64,000 nt of DNA from Rostratula benghalensis (Eukaryota > Chordata > Aves > Charadriiformes > Rostratulidae), in assembly GCA_013399305.1 (NCBI GenBank), contig VXAI01000164.1:1749991-1813990 (forward strand), read 5' to 3'. The translations under genes and the position numbers were made by a program. Each line of letters opens with the position of its first letter. Positions within the stretch are counted from its first letter, which is position 1. The notes under the pieces were generated by a model. The model made no database searches, was not told where the DNA came from, and was given only the letters and a program-made list of their open reading frames with translations. Below, piece by piece: positions 1-10,650 of the stretch.

Positions 1-352
1 ATGGGCAAAGCAATGAACATTTACTAGCATGACACTTGAAATTTTAGTTTCTTACTGCTTGGTGTGTTTTATTTGGAGTCCACAGACCCCATTGTGCTGG
101 GCTGGCTTGGCTGCAAGTGGGACTGCAGATTCTCAAGGGGTGGAGTACAATCATAACTGAAATCAGTGAGAGTTTAAAAGCAACTTTTACACCACATGAT
201 ATCTGGTCTTAGCAAGTGACAGAAAAGGTACACTTGCAAAGATGGACAGTCCAGGGAAAGGTCATTTTTTCCAGCAGACACCTGACAAATGCACCTCCAC
301 TAATGAGTGTGCAAGCTGACACTCAGTAACTTTCTACTTCTGTCCCAAACAG
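1..352 (+). other. TFF2 intron 1 (3' part)
   Basis: No signal-peptide-like ORF, TATA box or trefoil motif. Read as the 3' part of the intron before the first trefoil exon; the ATG at base 1 is followed by an early stop. Confidence 0.7.
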
Positions 353-499
353 CGAGATGCCAGTGTAGACTGGCCCCCAGAGAGCGAAGGAACTGCGGCT
401 ACCCGGGAATCTCAGCAGCAGAGTGCAAGAAAGCTGGATGTTGCTTCAACGCTTCAGTCCCTGGCGTTCCCTGGTGCTTTGCTCCTAAACCAAAGAGAG
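353..499 (+). CDS. TFF2: TFF2 exon: trefoil domain 1
   Basis: 147-bp phase 1-1 exon after a pyrimidine-rich acceptor (cag at 350-352) and before donor gtaatg at 500. It encodes [20 protein letters not shown] and GVPWCF. Seven Cys: six for the trefoil plus the extra first Cys expected to bond to the C-terminal Cys. NAS after CCF is a potential N-glycosylation sequon (seen in the sequence; use not known). Confidence 0.95.
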
Positions 500-2631
500 G
501 TAATGCCTCTGCCAGAAACACTGATTTACCTAATGTTTGATTAGAAAGAAATGTGTACAACCAGGGAGTAGCTCTGCTCTTCTTCTTAGGCTCATAAACC
601 TCTATTAGAATACCACTGGTAGTAAAATGGAAAGTAAAACCTTGCTTACCCATCAGCCTTTTGTCTCATGCTCTTCACACAATATAATTCCTCTTCCTTC
701 AAGATTCTAGTGATCAGATAACGTAATAATGTTGGTTATTTAAAAACATTTCACTACCATTTGTGGTCTTCATCAGTAGACCAGGGGATCCTCAGCACTT
801 AAGTGGGTTTTTTATGTGGCTGAGGAGGACTTCAGCACTGCATGTCAAAGTCCTGAGTAGATGGGTGCCTCTGTACTTGTTTGGCACCTGTACAAAAGAC
901 CAGACACATGCTGTAACTTCTAGGTTTTTTGCTCTTTCTCCAGCCTGTTTTGATAATTGCTACTTCTCTCCTGTTTCCCCCATAATTCCACTTTGAGGTT
1001 CTTATTTTCTCTCCCGTTTTTGCTCCCAGTCTTCCTTCAATGAAATCACCAAAATATCCCAGGGAAATCCTTTTCTCCATTACGTTCTTCATTCTAAAGC
1101 TTCCAAACTCCTTCTTCCATTTTTTTTTTTTTGCCTTTGTTTCAGGAGGAAAAAACCTGAATTATTCAGGCTGGGTGGTATAATTTCTTTACCTGTGATT
1201 TCATCTTAAATTGCTTGGATAAGATGTGATCTCCTCCAAACTGCCCTACCTCCTTTCCATAACTCAAGTTGGCATGCAGAGGAGGCTGCGTTTTTCTCTC
1301 CCCATATTAGCCAGGCTGCTCTGGGGTTAGTATTGGGTCAGGTCATGAATATACCCTGGTCCAAGGCCAGTGTCCGTGGTACCATTATGAAAGACATTTG
1401 GCTCTTGACCCCATAGTTGGATTTAGGAAAAGTAAAGATGAGTCACTGTCTGTCAGGCACTTCTAGGGGAAAATTTTCCCCACTCTGATCCCTGGGTTGC
1501 AGCAGCAACTCCTCACCCTTTGGTATTTAGCTTTGCTTAACAGGCATGGTAAGGATTTGTGTGAACCTCCCGCCTGAAATGGGTGGGGAGAAAGGCGTCA
1601 CGGCTGTCATGTTCACTTACTGACCTCATTTAGCATCTTGCCTTTTATTTATGAATTATACTGCCAGGTAAACAGAGCATAAAGTAATGCATCCTCCTTC
1701 CTTCCTTTATTTCTGCTTTACGCAGTTAGGAAAGTATGTCCCAACGATTCTTATATCAGGATAAACTGCGGCTTCCCTGGCATCACAGCTAAGGACTGCG
1801 AAAGGAGGGGATGCTGCTTCAAGGCACATCCTGCTGGTGTCCCCTGGTGCTTCTACCACCGCATTGTGGAGGAAGGTAATGTTCTGCACGAGGGGACCCT
1901 GTCCCTGTGGATGCACCACGGCTCCTGGCAGGGCCCATGCAGTGCCTGTGCTCTGCCAGCCTGGTGCAGTGGGAGGCCACACTTGAGGGATTGCAGGATG
2001 GGGTCTCCCTGCCTTGCCAGTGCGGATGCATAGTTTCCTCACCCAGGGTGTAAGAGGGGAAGAGGAGGTTCAACCCTAAAAAGACAGACTTCTTGAACCC
2101 GGGGGTGGGTGTTGCTAATGTACCTGAGCCAGAGACTTGTGGGCAACGTGGCTGCACAGGAAGACTGAGCTCCGGTGTAACCTCAAGCCCTTGGCTAATG
2201 TAATGATAGAGGTGCAGCTACCAAACTCAAACCTACTTTATCACAACAGACAAAAGGCTTTGCTTTAGAAATGTTGAATGGAATTTAAGGACATTTCTGT
2301 CCCCTTCCTTCTGTGTTTTTAATGAGGATTGACCTTTCAGCGTATCTAACATAGATAACTAATAGCCTCAGCCAATTCTAACCCACCCTACAGTGTATTT
2401 TGTACTGGAAACAATTAGCCATAATTTGGTTCTACTGATCTGAACTGTAGATAGGAAACACATGTACAGGTGGGGAGTAGGAGGAGGGGGCAGGGGCAGG
2501 GAAGCAATTGTTAAAAAAATTGCCTTTTGATGTCCTGCAGCTAAGTCAAACAATTCCTAACACCTTGTGCATTTCATGGAGAAAACATGTCCATTAATTT
2601 GCTTCTCCTCTTTACCTCCCTAGGTTGTTAA
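353..2631 (+). CDS. TFF2: Trefoil factor 2 (spasmolytic polypeptide), 5' end missing
   Basis: Secreted, protease-resistant mucosal peptide with two trefoil (P) domains; the family protects and repairs gastrointestinal epithelium and is packaged with mucins. Three joined exons (353-499, 1726-1875, 2624-2631) give about 100 residues. Each trefoil shows the family core: NCG-(F/Y)-PGI, then C-x4-CC-F, then GVPWCF. Domain 1 starts CQCRL, so it has the extra N-terminal Cys, and the protein ends in Cys just before the stop. In mammalian TFF2 these two outer cysteines pair and hold the domains together; two domains plus this pair separates TFF2 from one-domain TFF1 and TFF3. All internal junctions are phase 1, as in the family. 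The signal-peptide exon is not in bases 1-352 and must lie left of the window. The gene converges on ABCG1. Family assignment is very secure; the TFF2 paralogue call is strong. Confidence 0.93.
500..1725 (+). other. TFF2 intron between trefoil exons
   Basis: 1,226 bp, GT-AG. No coding-like segment or recognisable repeat. Confidence 0.85.
1726..1875 (+). CDS. TFF2: TFF2 exon: trefoil domain 2
   Basis: 150-bp phase 1-1 exon with acceptor ttacgcag ending at 1725 and donor gtaatg at 1876. It encodes [23 protein letters not shown] and [13 protein letters not shown]. The spacing C-x9-C-x4-CC-x10-C is canonical. The tail RIVEE matches the position of the short acidic tail of mammalian TFF2. Confidence 0.95.
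1876..2623 (+). other. TFF2 last intron
   Basis: 748 bp, GT-AG. The first part is GC-richer than the rest; open frames on the other strand here are shadows of the exon and have no family resemblance. Confidence 0.85.
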
Positions 2632-2860
2632 AAGAGAAACTTCCATCAAGAACTTTATGATCTTTGGAGCTACTACAAGAAGAAACAACAGCCAGAGGTC
2701 CCAACTCAGACTTTACAGTATGCAACAGCTATGATTTCTAGGTCATTTTTACCTTCGATTGACTCCTTCCTGACAAAAAGTTGCTTGCAGCTTTTTTTCC
2801 TTCAGTAGGCTAGTACTGTGCAGGTTTTCACCATAATAAAAGAACTAAGACACAGTTTGT
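2624..2860 (+). CDS. TFF2: TFF2 last exon: one Cys, stop and 3' UTR
   Basis: After acceptor ctccctag the first two bases complete a Gly codon. TGT (2626-2628) then gives the terminal Cys and TAA (2629-2631) stops translation. The rest is about 230 bp of 3' UTR. This mini-coding exon agrees with TFF gene structure, where the last few residues sit on their own exon. The right edge is set approximately 20 bases after the AATAAA. Confidence 0.85.
2835..2840 (+). terminator. TFF2 poly(A) signal AATAAA
   Basis: Canonical hexamer 204 bp after the TFF2 stop, followed within 20-35 bases by a GT-rich stretch (tttgtgagtt), as expected for cleavage near 2858-2865. Confidence 0.85.
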
Positions 2861-2865
2861 GAGTT

Positions 2866-5800
2866 CTCCGTTATCCTTATTTTCAAGCGTGTGTTTCTGT
2901 GTTTCCCAGGAAATTTGGCATCTTAGCAGCTCATGGATGACAGAGTAACCACTAACACTTCTGAAAGGGACATGGCACTCAGCTCTTTGTGTTAGTTACA
3001 CTTCACAATTGCAAATGACTTCTTGCATTTGATAGATGATATGTGGCCTCACACTGGCCACTTGCCTTTCTAAACACTGAAAATGTTCAGTTTCCCTTCA
3101 TATAGCTACAGCTGTGAGTTTGTTGGTTTTTTTTTTTTTTTCCCTTGAGACTTAGGGAAGGGTACCTTTGTTAGCTGATCACGGAGCTTATCTGACTCAG
3201 AGCAATCCTGATCTCTGCATCACTGTGTTCTGGATGCTGCCAATCCCACCGTGCTGCTACTAGCGGAGCACAGAGTAGCTCAGGAAGGCAGATGATGGCC
3301 ATTGGGCACCCGGCACCCAACACAGGCTCTGGCTGCTGATCCAACATGCAGATAAAGCACTGGCCACTCTCACTCTTAACCAGTGTCCCCACAAGCAGGT
3401 CCCGGAGTTCATGCTCAGGAAAAGTCCCTGCAACACTAAAAGAAAGGCACAGGTCCTGACCTATACCTGAAATTGAGCCTGCTGTGTCTCATCATGGCCT
3501 GGAGAAGCTCCTGGACTCCAGGCAAGTGTGGCTGCTTGCTCCTGAGGGTCTGTAATGCTTGGCACTGCAGCTCAAATGCTTGCCTGCTTTGGCTGAGTGA
3601 GAGCACAGTAAAGAGCCTCTTAAGAGCACCACTGGGAACAAAACGGGTAACATGAGACTGCCAAGGCAGCAAGACTTGCTCAGGGCTTAGCAGGAAAGAG
3701 CAGCCTTGTGCGGCAAGGAGAGAGAAAGCCGTGGGGACATAACCCTCCTTAGAGATTTCTCCAAGTACGCTGTGATGAGTAAGTTTATCCAAGCAGGTAA
3801 AAATTAGACCATTTATAAAACTTCATTATCTCACACTTGCAATAGGCTCAGTAATATGATTTGAATATGTTATATATCAGTTGCAATATGAGTAATAAAC
3901 TGAGAAGCCTTCTGAAGGTCTTTGCTGAGGAAGGTTTGATGATATAGTCCAGGTGAATTTGGGAGGCATAAACACAGTGTAATCACAATAATACTACATT
4001 TGCAAGATTTGGTGCAATAACTACGTTCATTCCCCAGGTAATGAGGCCTTTGTAGGCATCTTGTTGGAATAAAGAACAAAAATGCAGCCACATTGAAAGT
4101 AGTGACCCTCATCAATGCTGTGGGAAATCATGTGCAGGGACCAAAATTAGGCTGTCGTAATCAGTGTACTTTGAGGGCAGAGCTCTCAAAGAGGCACACG
4201 CACTTACCAAAAGACTTTTCCTTTGACAGAGGCATGTACCAATGGGAGCAACACAGAGTGCAAGGGGGCATGTGTGTATTTCGCAGGGACGGGCTCAGAT
4301 GGATAACCACTCACTACTCCTGTTTCACCCTCTTATATCTATCCACTGGAGCTGTGTCAGTGAGGCAAGCACAGGTCAGTGGTCCTGCTGACCTTCTACC
4401 ACCCCAGTGTACCAGGGCTGTGTTTGCCTTTGCACGAAAAATTATGCTTAGCAAGGGGAGTGGTGGTACTGTGGGATCCTCTGCTGCAAGACTTGATTGG
4501 GAAACCAAGCCTGGCAAGGCACAGCAGCTGAAACTCCTGGGAACTTCTTAAGCTCCTCTGTTGGAATTGTCTGCACGTTGGCATAAAGGAAAACAGCAGT
4601 GATGGTGTGGGAAAGCCCTGCTGACAGAAGTCTAACACCAAAGGGACGATATGAAGGGCTGAACTTGCTCACTTACTGTCCCTGGGCATGGTGTCCCCTG
4701 CAAAAACCACTAACTGCTGTGTGCTGACCAGCAAACCATTCCCAACTGTGTGTTAAGTTAAGCCAAGGCACTGGGTCATGCAGTTGCTCTGGACATTCAA
4801 GGTTATAAACAAGAGTTAGTTGCTCATAGCAAGAAGAATTATGAACTAGGGATTTGTCATCATCAGTAAGTCCTAAGGGATGATGGCTATTCTGGGAATT
4901 TACATTAAGTACATGCTTGAGATCTCTCCATGTAGACTGTTATCCACACCTCCACAAATGCACTTAAAAAAAAAAAAAAAACCTGCCTAGAATTCTTAAA
5001 TTTAACATTTTTGGTGAGAAAGCAAGCTGGCAAAAATCAGAATAAAAGCACACAGCCGCTGAGGATGTGAAGATGGCAGGCAGAGCCAAGGTAGAGCAAA
5101 GTGAGATCCCAAAACAGAAATGCACACCAAAGAGGAGTGCGCGAGACCTGCAGAGATGTGGTCACAGAAGAAAGCACCTTCCTCTCCTCAGCTTCAGGGC
5201 CACTTTGTGGGTTTCCCCTACTTGATTCAGTTGCCACAAGCCTTACTCATAGTCCTCAGAGAGAAAAATACACCTCTGGGCTGGAAATCATCTGGCTAGT
5301 TTGGATGAGCGAATTGAACTGCCTGGAAAAGCCTCCTCCAGATCCAAAGGATGCCTACACAAGCAGCTGTACATATCTGATCTCCTTCCTTGGGTTTCCC
5401 CACCTTGATCCTAGAGCCACTCAGAAGATAGGAGAGAGGCAGAGACAGGGAACACCACTGACCTGGAACAAATCTCTGACTTGATGCTAGCTTTCCTAGG
5501 TGACCTGGTGGCAGAGGCCCAAGAACAACAAATTACTGCACAGGAGTGGAGACATCCTGGCTGCTAATTGCATTGATTGCATTTTGGAGCTCAGAGTCAA
5601 GCCAGATAGACAGAAGTAGTTATGCACACTTCATTAATTTATTTTGTGTCAATAAATTGACAAGCTTCACTAGCTGATGCAATTGAAATGGCTTCCTGTT
5701 ATTAGACTGTATAAAGGCTGTCCTTTTCTGTCCCTTCTTCAACTTTTTTTTCCCCCATTCTTTTTGCTTGTGTGGAATTCTGTCCAGCACTAGAAAGAGA

Positions 5801-5900
5801 AATTTAAACAGAAAGGAAACTTTAAAACTGTTTTTATTATTTCAGGCTGGTTGCCTTACCCAGTTAGTTTATGTAAGGGAAATAAGTCAGAGTGCACCCA
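2866..5900. other. Intergenic DNA after TFF2
   Basis: Apart from the coding-like relic at 3171-3792, I see no gene. A plus-strand open frame at 4093-4551 has no family features. A-rich run at 4965-4981. Bases 5570-5720 are AT-rich with several homeodomain-type ATTA/TAAT cores and could be a conserved non-coding element, but I cannot test that. Confidence 0.6.
3171..3792 (-). pseudogene. Frameshifted coding-like sequence, unknown gene
   Basis: On the minus strand an open frame runs from 3792 to 3436, containing for example EGYVPTAFSLLAAQG and RFVPSGALKRLF. A second, shifted frame is open from about 3480 down to the TAA at 3171-3173, containing GQDLCLSFSVAGTF and ELRDLLVGTLVK. Composition is protein-like in both (few rare residues, globular Leu/Val/Ala mix), and they join well with a single-frame slip near 3465-3480. 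The gap between plausible splice sites would be only 39 nt, too short for a normal vertebrate intron, so a frameshifted relic is likelier than two exons. About 30 bases past the stop comes a run of 15 A on this strand (3127-3141), which may be a retrocopy tail; no AATAAA precedes it. I do not recognise the parent protein. A true unannotated exon of another gene is the alternative. Confidence 0.35.
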
Positions 5901-5904
5901 CAAC

Positions 5905-6015
5905 ACTTTGAGACTGATGGGTGGCCACACTGGGTCATTTCAGAGGTTCATCTAGTCCTCAGTCCTTCAGTGACCAAAAGGGCTGTCCAGGGAGAGGTGC
6001 AATGAGGCCTCTTTT
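5905..6015. repeat. Old CR1-like relic
   Basis: Bases reading cactgggtca, then gaggttcatctagtcc, then a short stretch ending agggagaggtgcaa resemble the 3' part of ancient CR1 subfamilies common in reptiles and birds (wording of the type gggtcagaccagaggtccatctagtcc). Heavily diverged; orientation and ends uncertain. Confidence 0.4.
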
Positions 6016-9000
6016 TTTAACAAAATGCAGAGCTGTCATGAATGTGAATCAGTTTTAACAAGGAAATATGAAAAGCACCAACGAAAACTCACCCGTTGCC
6101 TCTTTGCAGGTCTGCTTGCAACCACTCATCACTGTACAGCGAGTGCTGTACAGCAAGTAAACAATGTTCTGAATATTTTTCTGAGGGGAAAAAAAGTAGG
6201 TCAGCTACATGATTTTCGTCAGCGAAGGTGCTACCATAACAGGAATCAATTCTCTGTGACACAAAGCATTTGTGCTGATGAGGCTGTTGCGCAGATAGTG
6301 AATGACGTTTAAAATCACGAACGCCTGGTAGCCCTAAACTGTCTGTAATCATGACAGCTGTGTGCAACCAGGGCTTCTGCTTCTAATAAGGCTGACCAGA
6401 AAATGTTTGACATTGCAGATTGATTGCCTGTGTGGTTCTTCAGTGAGTGAGGATATTCTACTGGTTTTTAAAGCAATTGTAGTCACGGAAAAGGTCTCAG
6501 AAATCAGTCATTTTGAAGCATATTTGACTGAGATGGAGAATTATCAGGGAGAAAACTAGGACAAACAAAGTGCTCAGAGCGGATGGGTGCTAGGAACGAA
6601 GAACAAACCTGTAGCAATCTGAAAAAGGGATGTAACTGAAAATACCTCCAAAAATGTGTATTTTAACGTGCCCACTTACTTCAGATCACATTTGCAAATG
6701 TCTCTGAAAAGGGTATGCTTCCTGCTACAGCTACTACCACACACCTCCTCCGGCAAAGCTCCTGTTCAAAAGGGAGGTTTCAGACAAGGTGCCAAACTAA
6801 AGTGAAAAAGAATGCAGAAACTGAAATCTTCCTCTGCTGAGAGCAGCTAAATCACACGGTTCTGCCACAAGTGTCTAAGAAGCTACCAGTTTAACTGAAG
6901 CTTGAAAACTTGACCATGGTCCCATCAAACAGCTTGGAAAGCAGAAGGTAAAACACAAGAACCAAATCTGATTCCCTGTGTCAAAACCAGGCAGAATTAT
7001 GATCTCAAGACCTAGATTCAGTTTCCAGGAAGTTGCCCTCTCTACCAGGCTGAGTCCAAAAAGGCAAATCACTGCTCTGAGGTGCAGGTTGCAAAACCTT
7101 CCTATGAGCAAAATTCAGCTGAGAGTTTCAGAAGCTTTCCAGATGACAGTTTTCCAAGCAGCTCTCTGCCGGAAACAAAAGTCCTCTTTTGGGCAGAACG
7201 GCCCATTATTACTCTGTAGGTATGTTTTTCCCCATTTGAACCTTCTTCTATAGCATTTGAAAGCTGCCATTGTCAGTACACAGAACGGTGAGCTGCCCGA
7301 CTACCTAAGCCAGCATGCACAGTCCCCATAGTGCCCAGTACGCTCTGTCAGGTATGCAATGGAGGGAAGCAACTACAAACATGTCCTCGGTACTAGGAAA
7401 CAGCAGCCAAACAGATCGACTTTGCTTTAAAATGTGTAATACATGGATGTGCTAGAATTAACCAGTAGCACTCACAGATGCTGCAGCAGAGGATGCTGTT
7501 TGATCGAAACGTTTGCAGCCATTTGGTGCTTACCCCTACCCCCTGCAAGTGAATGCTAAATTTTCTGTGTGCTGAGCGGAGGTGAGCAGGGTGAGAAAAA
7601 AATAAAAGTACTTTTCTGCTGGAGACTAGTGTATCTATTCATCTAGCTATAATAACTTCTTGTGCTTTGTGAGCACTCATTGTATGCCCACTGTGGCGCC
7701 CAGAAATTCTTCCCCTTAGAGAAGACACTAGATAAAGACAGGCTCTTTCAGGGCCTTGGTCTCCCATCTATCTCCAAGTTAGGTCTTCCAGGCTTCCTTC
7801 AGTATATACCTCCATCCCTCAGCATAACAAAAGGTTGTTTTGGAAAACAGAAGTTATGAGGGATTTAATACTGAAATACTACAGCTGAAATGAAACTCTG
7901 AAAGCCTCAAATGAGAACATTTCACTGCAGCTGAGCCAAACACCTTCAATTGCTGAACTTGTTGCAGAAACTCTAGGAAATTCCCAGGGTTCAAAGCCTG
8001 TAGAAGTTAGTTGGGTCTGACTAAACACAGGAGCAGAGATGGTTGTTTGAAAGCAGGTATCATCCGCTTGATGATTTTAGTCTGTGGTGTTTCCAGGAAG
8101 CTTCATTAAAGGTAAATTTATTAAGCAAAGCCCAGCCAGGACACCTGCTCCTTCCTGCCACAAAGTTGGATTTCCCCTGCTTGTTACCCATTTTCAGACT
8201 TGGTGTTACACTCCTTTTCAACAAACAGAAGGAGCAAAATCAAAAGCTTTACTGTCGCTTTTGTGTCTTCTCTAACTATTTTGGCGCTCCTTTCTGATTC
8301 TTACACAGGAGAAAGACAAAAAGCACCTGTAAGGCTCGTGATAAAGCCATGAAATCTACTTAATATTTGCCTCTTCAGATGAAGGCGGGGAGGAGCAATG
8401 AGGTCCTAGGAACAGGTGGAGCTTTATTCGGCCTGCCCAGCAAAGCAGACAGGCTGGTGGTGGGACAAGAGATCGACTATGTGCTAGAAAGAAGGGGGGA
8501 AAATCCTGCAACTATTGGGGGTGTTTTCACAGTCAGAGGCTGACAATGGATCAACTTCATGTTTTGATAGTACTTCCCATCTGTGGAAGAGATCGAGTAA
8601 GGACTTCCCTATGGGTCTTCCTATGTGTGCGTGTGGGCACAGGCACAAACCTGAAACGTCAGGTACCCAGCAATGACCATTGCACAAAGTTAGCCTCACT
8701 GAAAAAATTTCACAGCTCTTGAAAAAAATGGAGGCACAGAAAAAAAAAAAAATAAAAGGACCTAAAAAGGGGATCTGAAATTTAAAATAAAATTTAAAAA
8801 GAAATCGAGGTAATTAGTGCCAATTTGACTAATCCACCCCTTGACAGTTTTTTTTGCCCTAAATAGAGCTTGCAATACCCAGTATCCCGCCAAGCCCTTT
8901 ATTAAGGCTCTCCCCAGACGTCAGCGCTAGCGACTGACAGCACGACGGCTGCTCGCTGCTCACCTGGGCATAGCACAGATCCTGGTGGCCTCCCCTGCTG

Positions 9001-10650
9001 AAAGAGGCCTTTCCCTACCTTCCAATGCCTTTCAACCCTCACAATGGAGTGGGTTTTAAACAGCTAGCCATTAGAAAATACAGTATCAAGCATAATTCAT
9101 TTTCAAGTGCTCTTTATTTTAGGAATCCATTTGGAGTACACCGCGGATGGTAACTGCATGTGAGGAAAATTAAATTTTTGCAGCGTTGCTAACGAGCAGT
9201 TTATGGCTGGCTTATTTTATAGCATTAACTGTAATATAAACCACTTAGTTTACGCTGCTACTCGGGCTATGAAGGACTCTCATTCCTCCTCTTCCTTTCC
9301 TGATCTATGGTCAATTGGCACAGGGAAGCATCTAGTTTTTGGCACTTCAAAATTCCTTCAATCTAGTATTATTTACAGGTCTATAAAACATAAAGTATGA
9401 TCTCTGTTATCAGTAGAAAATTGTCTCGCCATTAGTTTTGAAAATGCAATCCTATTGCATCCTTAGGGTAATTATCCTTTAAGCATCACTGCTCACCTTA
9501 CCTAGGACTGGCCTCTTAACTACCTTGTAAAAATTATGGCTGTTATCTTTGAACTGTGGTGACCAGTGCAGGTAATTTTGTTGCTGTGGTGGGTCAGAAG
9601 GGGTGGGACAATGACAGTGATGTTGTTTAGGCTTGACCTTAAGTCCCATACGCAAGCAGACAGCTTAACAGCATGAGAAACCACCCAGTCAAAACAAGTA
9701 TATGGTGAAGTAAGGGGTACATGCAGTGAAAACTTCCTTCTGATGCAGCTCTTCTTAGGGCCCTAGAGTTTCCTGGCCAGAGCAATTGGAAGCTGCAGTC
9801 CCAATACCTCACGGACCATATTTTTGGGAGACCATTTAGAAGGGCAGTCGTAGTAAGTGTGTCATTTCTTGGACAATGTGGATCTTCAGGCAAAATGTGA
9901 GATATTAAAAAGCCAAAATATTGGCTTTTAAAACTAGCTGAAGAGACCTGTCATGGTTGACAGAAACGCACAGAGGGCTGCAGAGGACCAAAGCACGGGT
10001 GTTGTGGGCGGCCGAATGAGGGAGCACAACTGCATTTTTTAACAAGGGGAATGGAGAGGTGTGACTGGCAGAGAATAAAACACGGTTTCCCTCTGGCTGA
10101 GAACAAGGGAGGAGAAAACCTATGCATCCCAGAGTGCCAAGCAGATAGTAAAGAGAGAATGATCCTTTACTGCCTCCTGTAATGCAAGAGCATGTGGAAC
10201 CTCTGACAACACTTGCAGGTAGCATGGTCAAGATGAACAACAGGTAAGTCTGTGGAAGACAACTTCATTAAAGGCAAGAAAACACAAAGATAATCCCACT
10301 GGCTCAGGATGTCTTCGAACTGTGTGGGATTTGTCAGGGAAGCACCCCCTGATGCTTGCTTGCCCTGTTCTTGTACTCTCCCCTGTGTGGTGCCGTTGCT
10401 CACTATCAGGTACTAGGCAATACAGACCTTTGCTCTGAGCCAATGTGGCTGTACTTATGTTTTAAAGAATTTTTACTGCCTGCTTCTGCAACCTACCTGT
10501 ATTGGGAGCTACCTGAAACCACCGCAAAGTACATCTCCAACAGGCAATTTGGTGTCCTTGCTGGCAGGCAGTGAAAATGCATCACTACCAACACACCCGC
10601 CGCTTCCCTCAGAGAGAGAACAGGGACAAAGGCATCTGTCTGAAAATAAT
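6016..10650. other. Intergenic DNA between TFF2 and ABCG1
   Basis: No intact gene seen. Contains the possible trefoil relic at 7443-7559, A-rich runs near 8740-8760, and otherwise unique-looking AT-rich sequence. Open frames are short and overlap on both strands, which argues against coding. Confidence 0.6.
7443..7559 (+). pseudogene. Possible decayed trefoil-factor exon
   Basis: One plus-strand frame reads RCCSRGCCL then eight codons later IWCLPLPPASEC and TAA. This keeps the trefoil pattern C-x4-CC (Cys at 7479, 7494, 7497) and a Trp-Cys pair at 7524-7529, close to the trefoil spacing but one residue short. The tail WC-x7-EC-stop recalls the ends of TFF1/TFF3. A possible donor at 7549 would leave phase 1, the phase of true trefoil exons. 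The NCG-x-PGI half is not recognisable upstream and the frame looks disturbed there. Position, between TFF2 and ABCG1, is where TFF3 sits in human. Chance resemblance is possible. Confidence 0.3.

Noticed and set aside
1..60. ATG at base 1 as a TFF2 start
   Set aside because: The frame ends within a few codons and encodes no signal peptide; position at the window edge is coincidence.
3394..3409. AGGTCC-CGG-AGTTCA as a DR3 vitamin D element
   Set aside because: Imperfect half-sites and lies within the coding-like relic, whose sequence explains it.
4093..4551. 152-residue plus-strand open frame
   Set aside because: No domain, no splice-consistent context and no family resemblance; overlapped by open frames on the other strand. 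Treated as chance.
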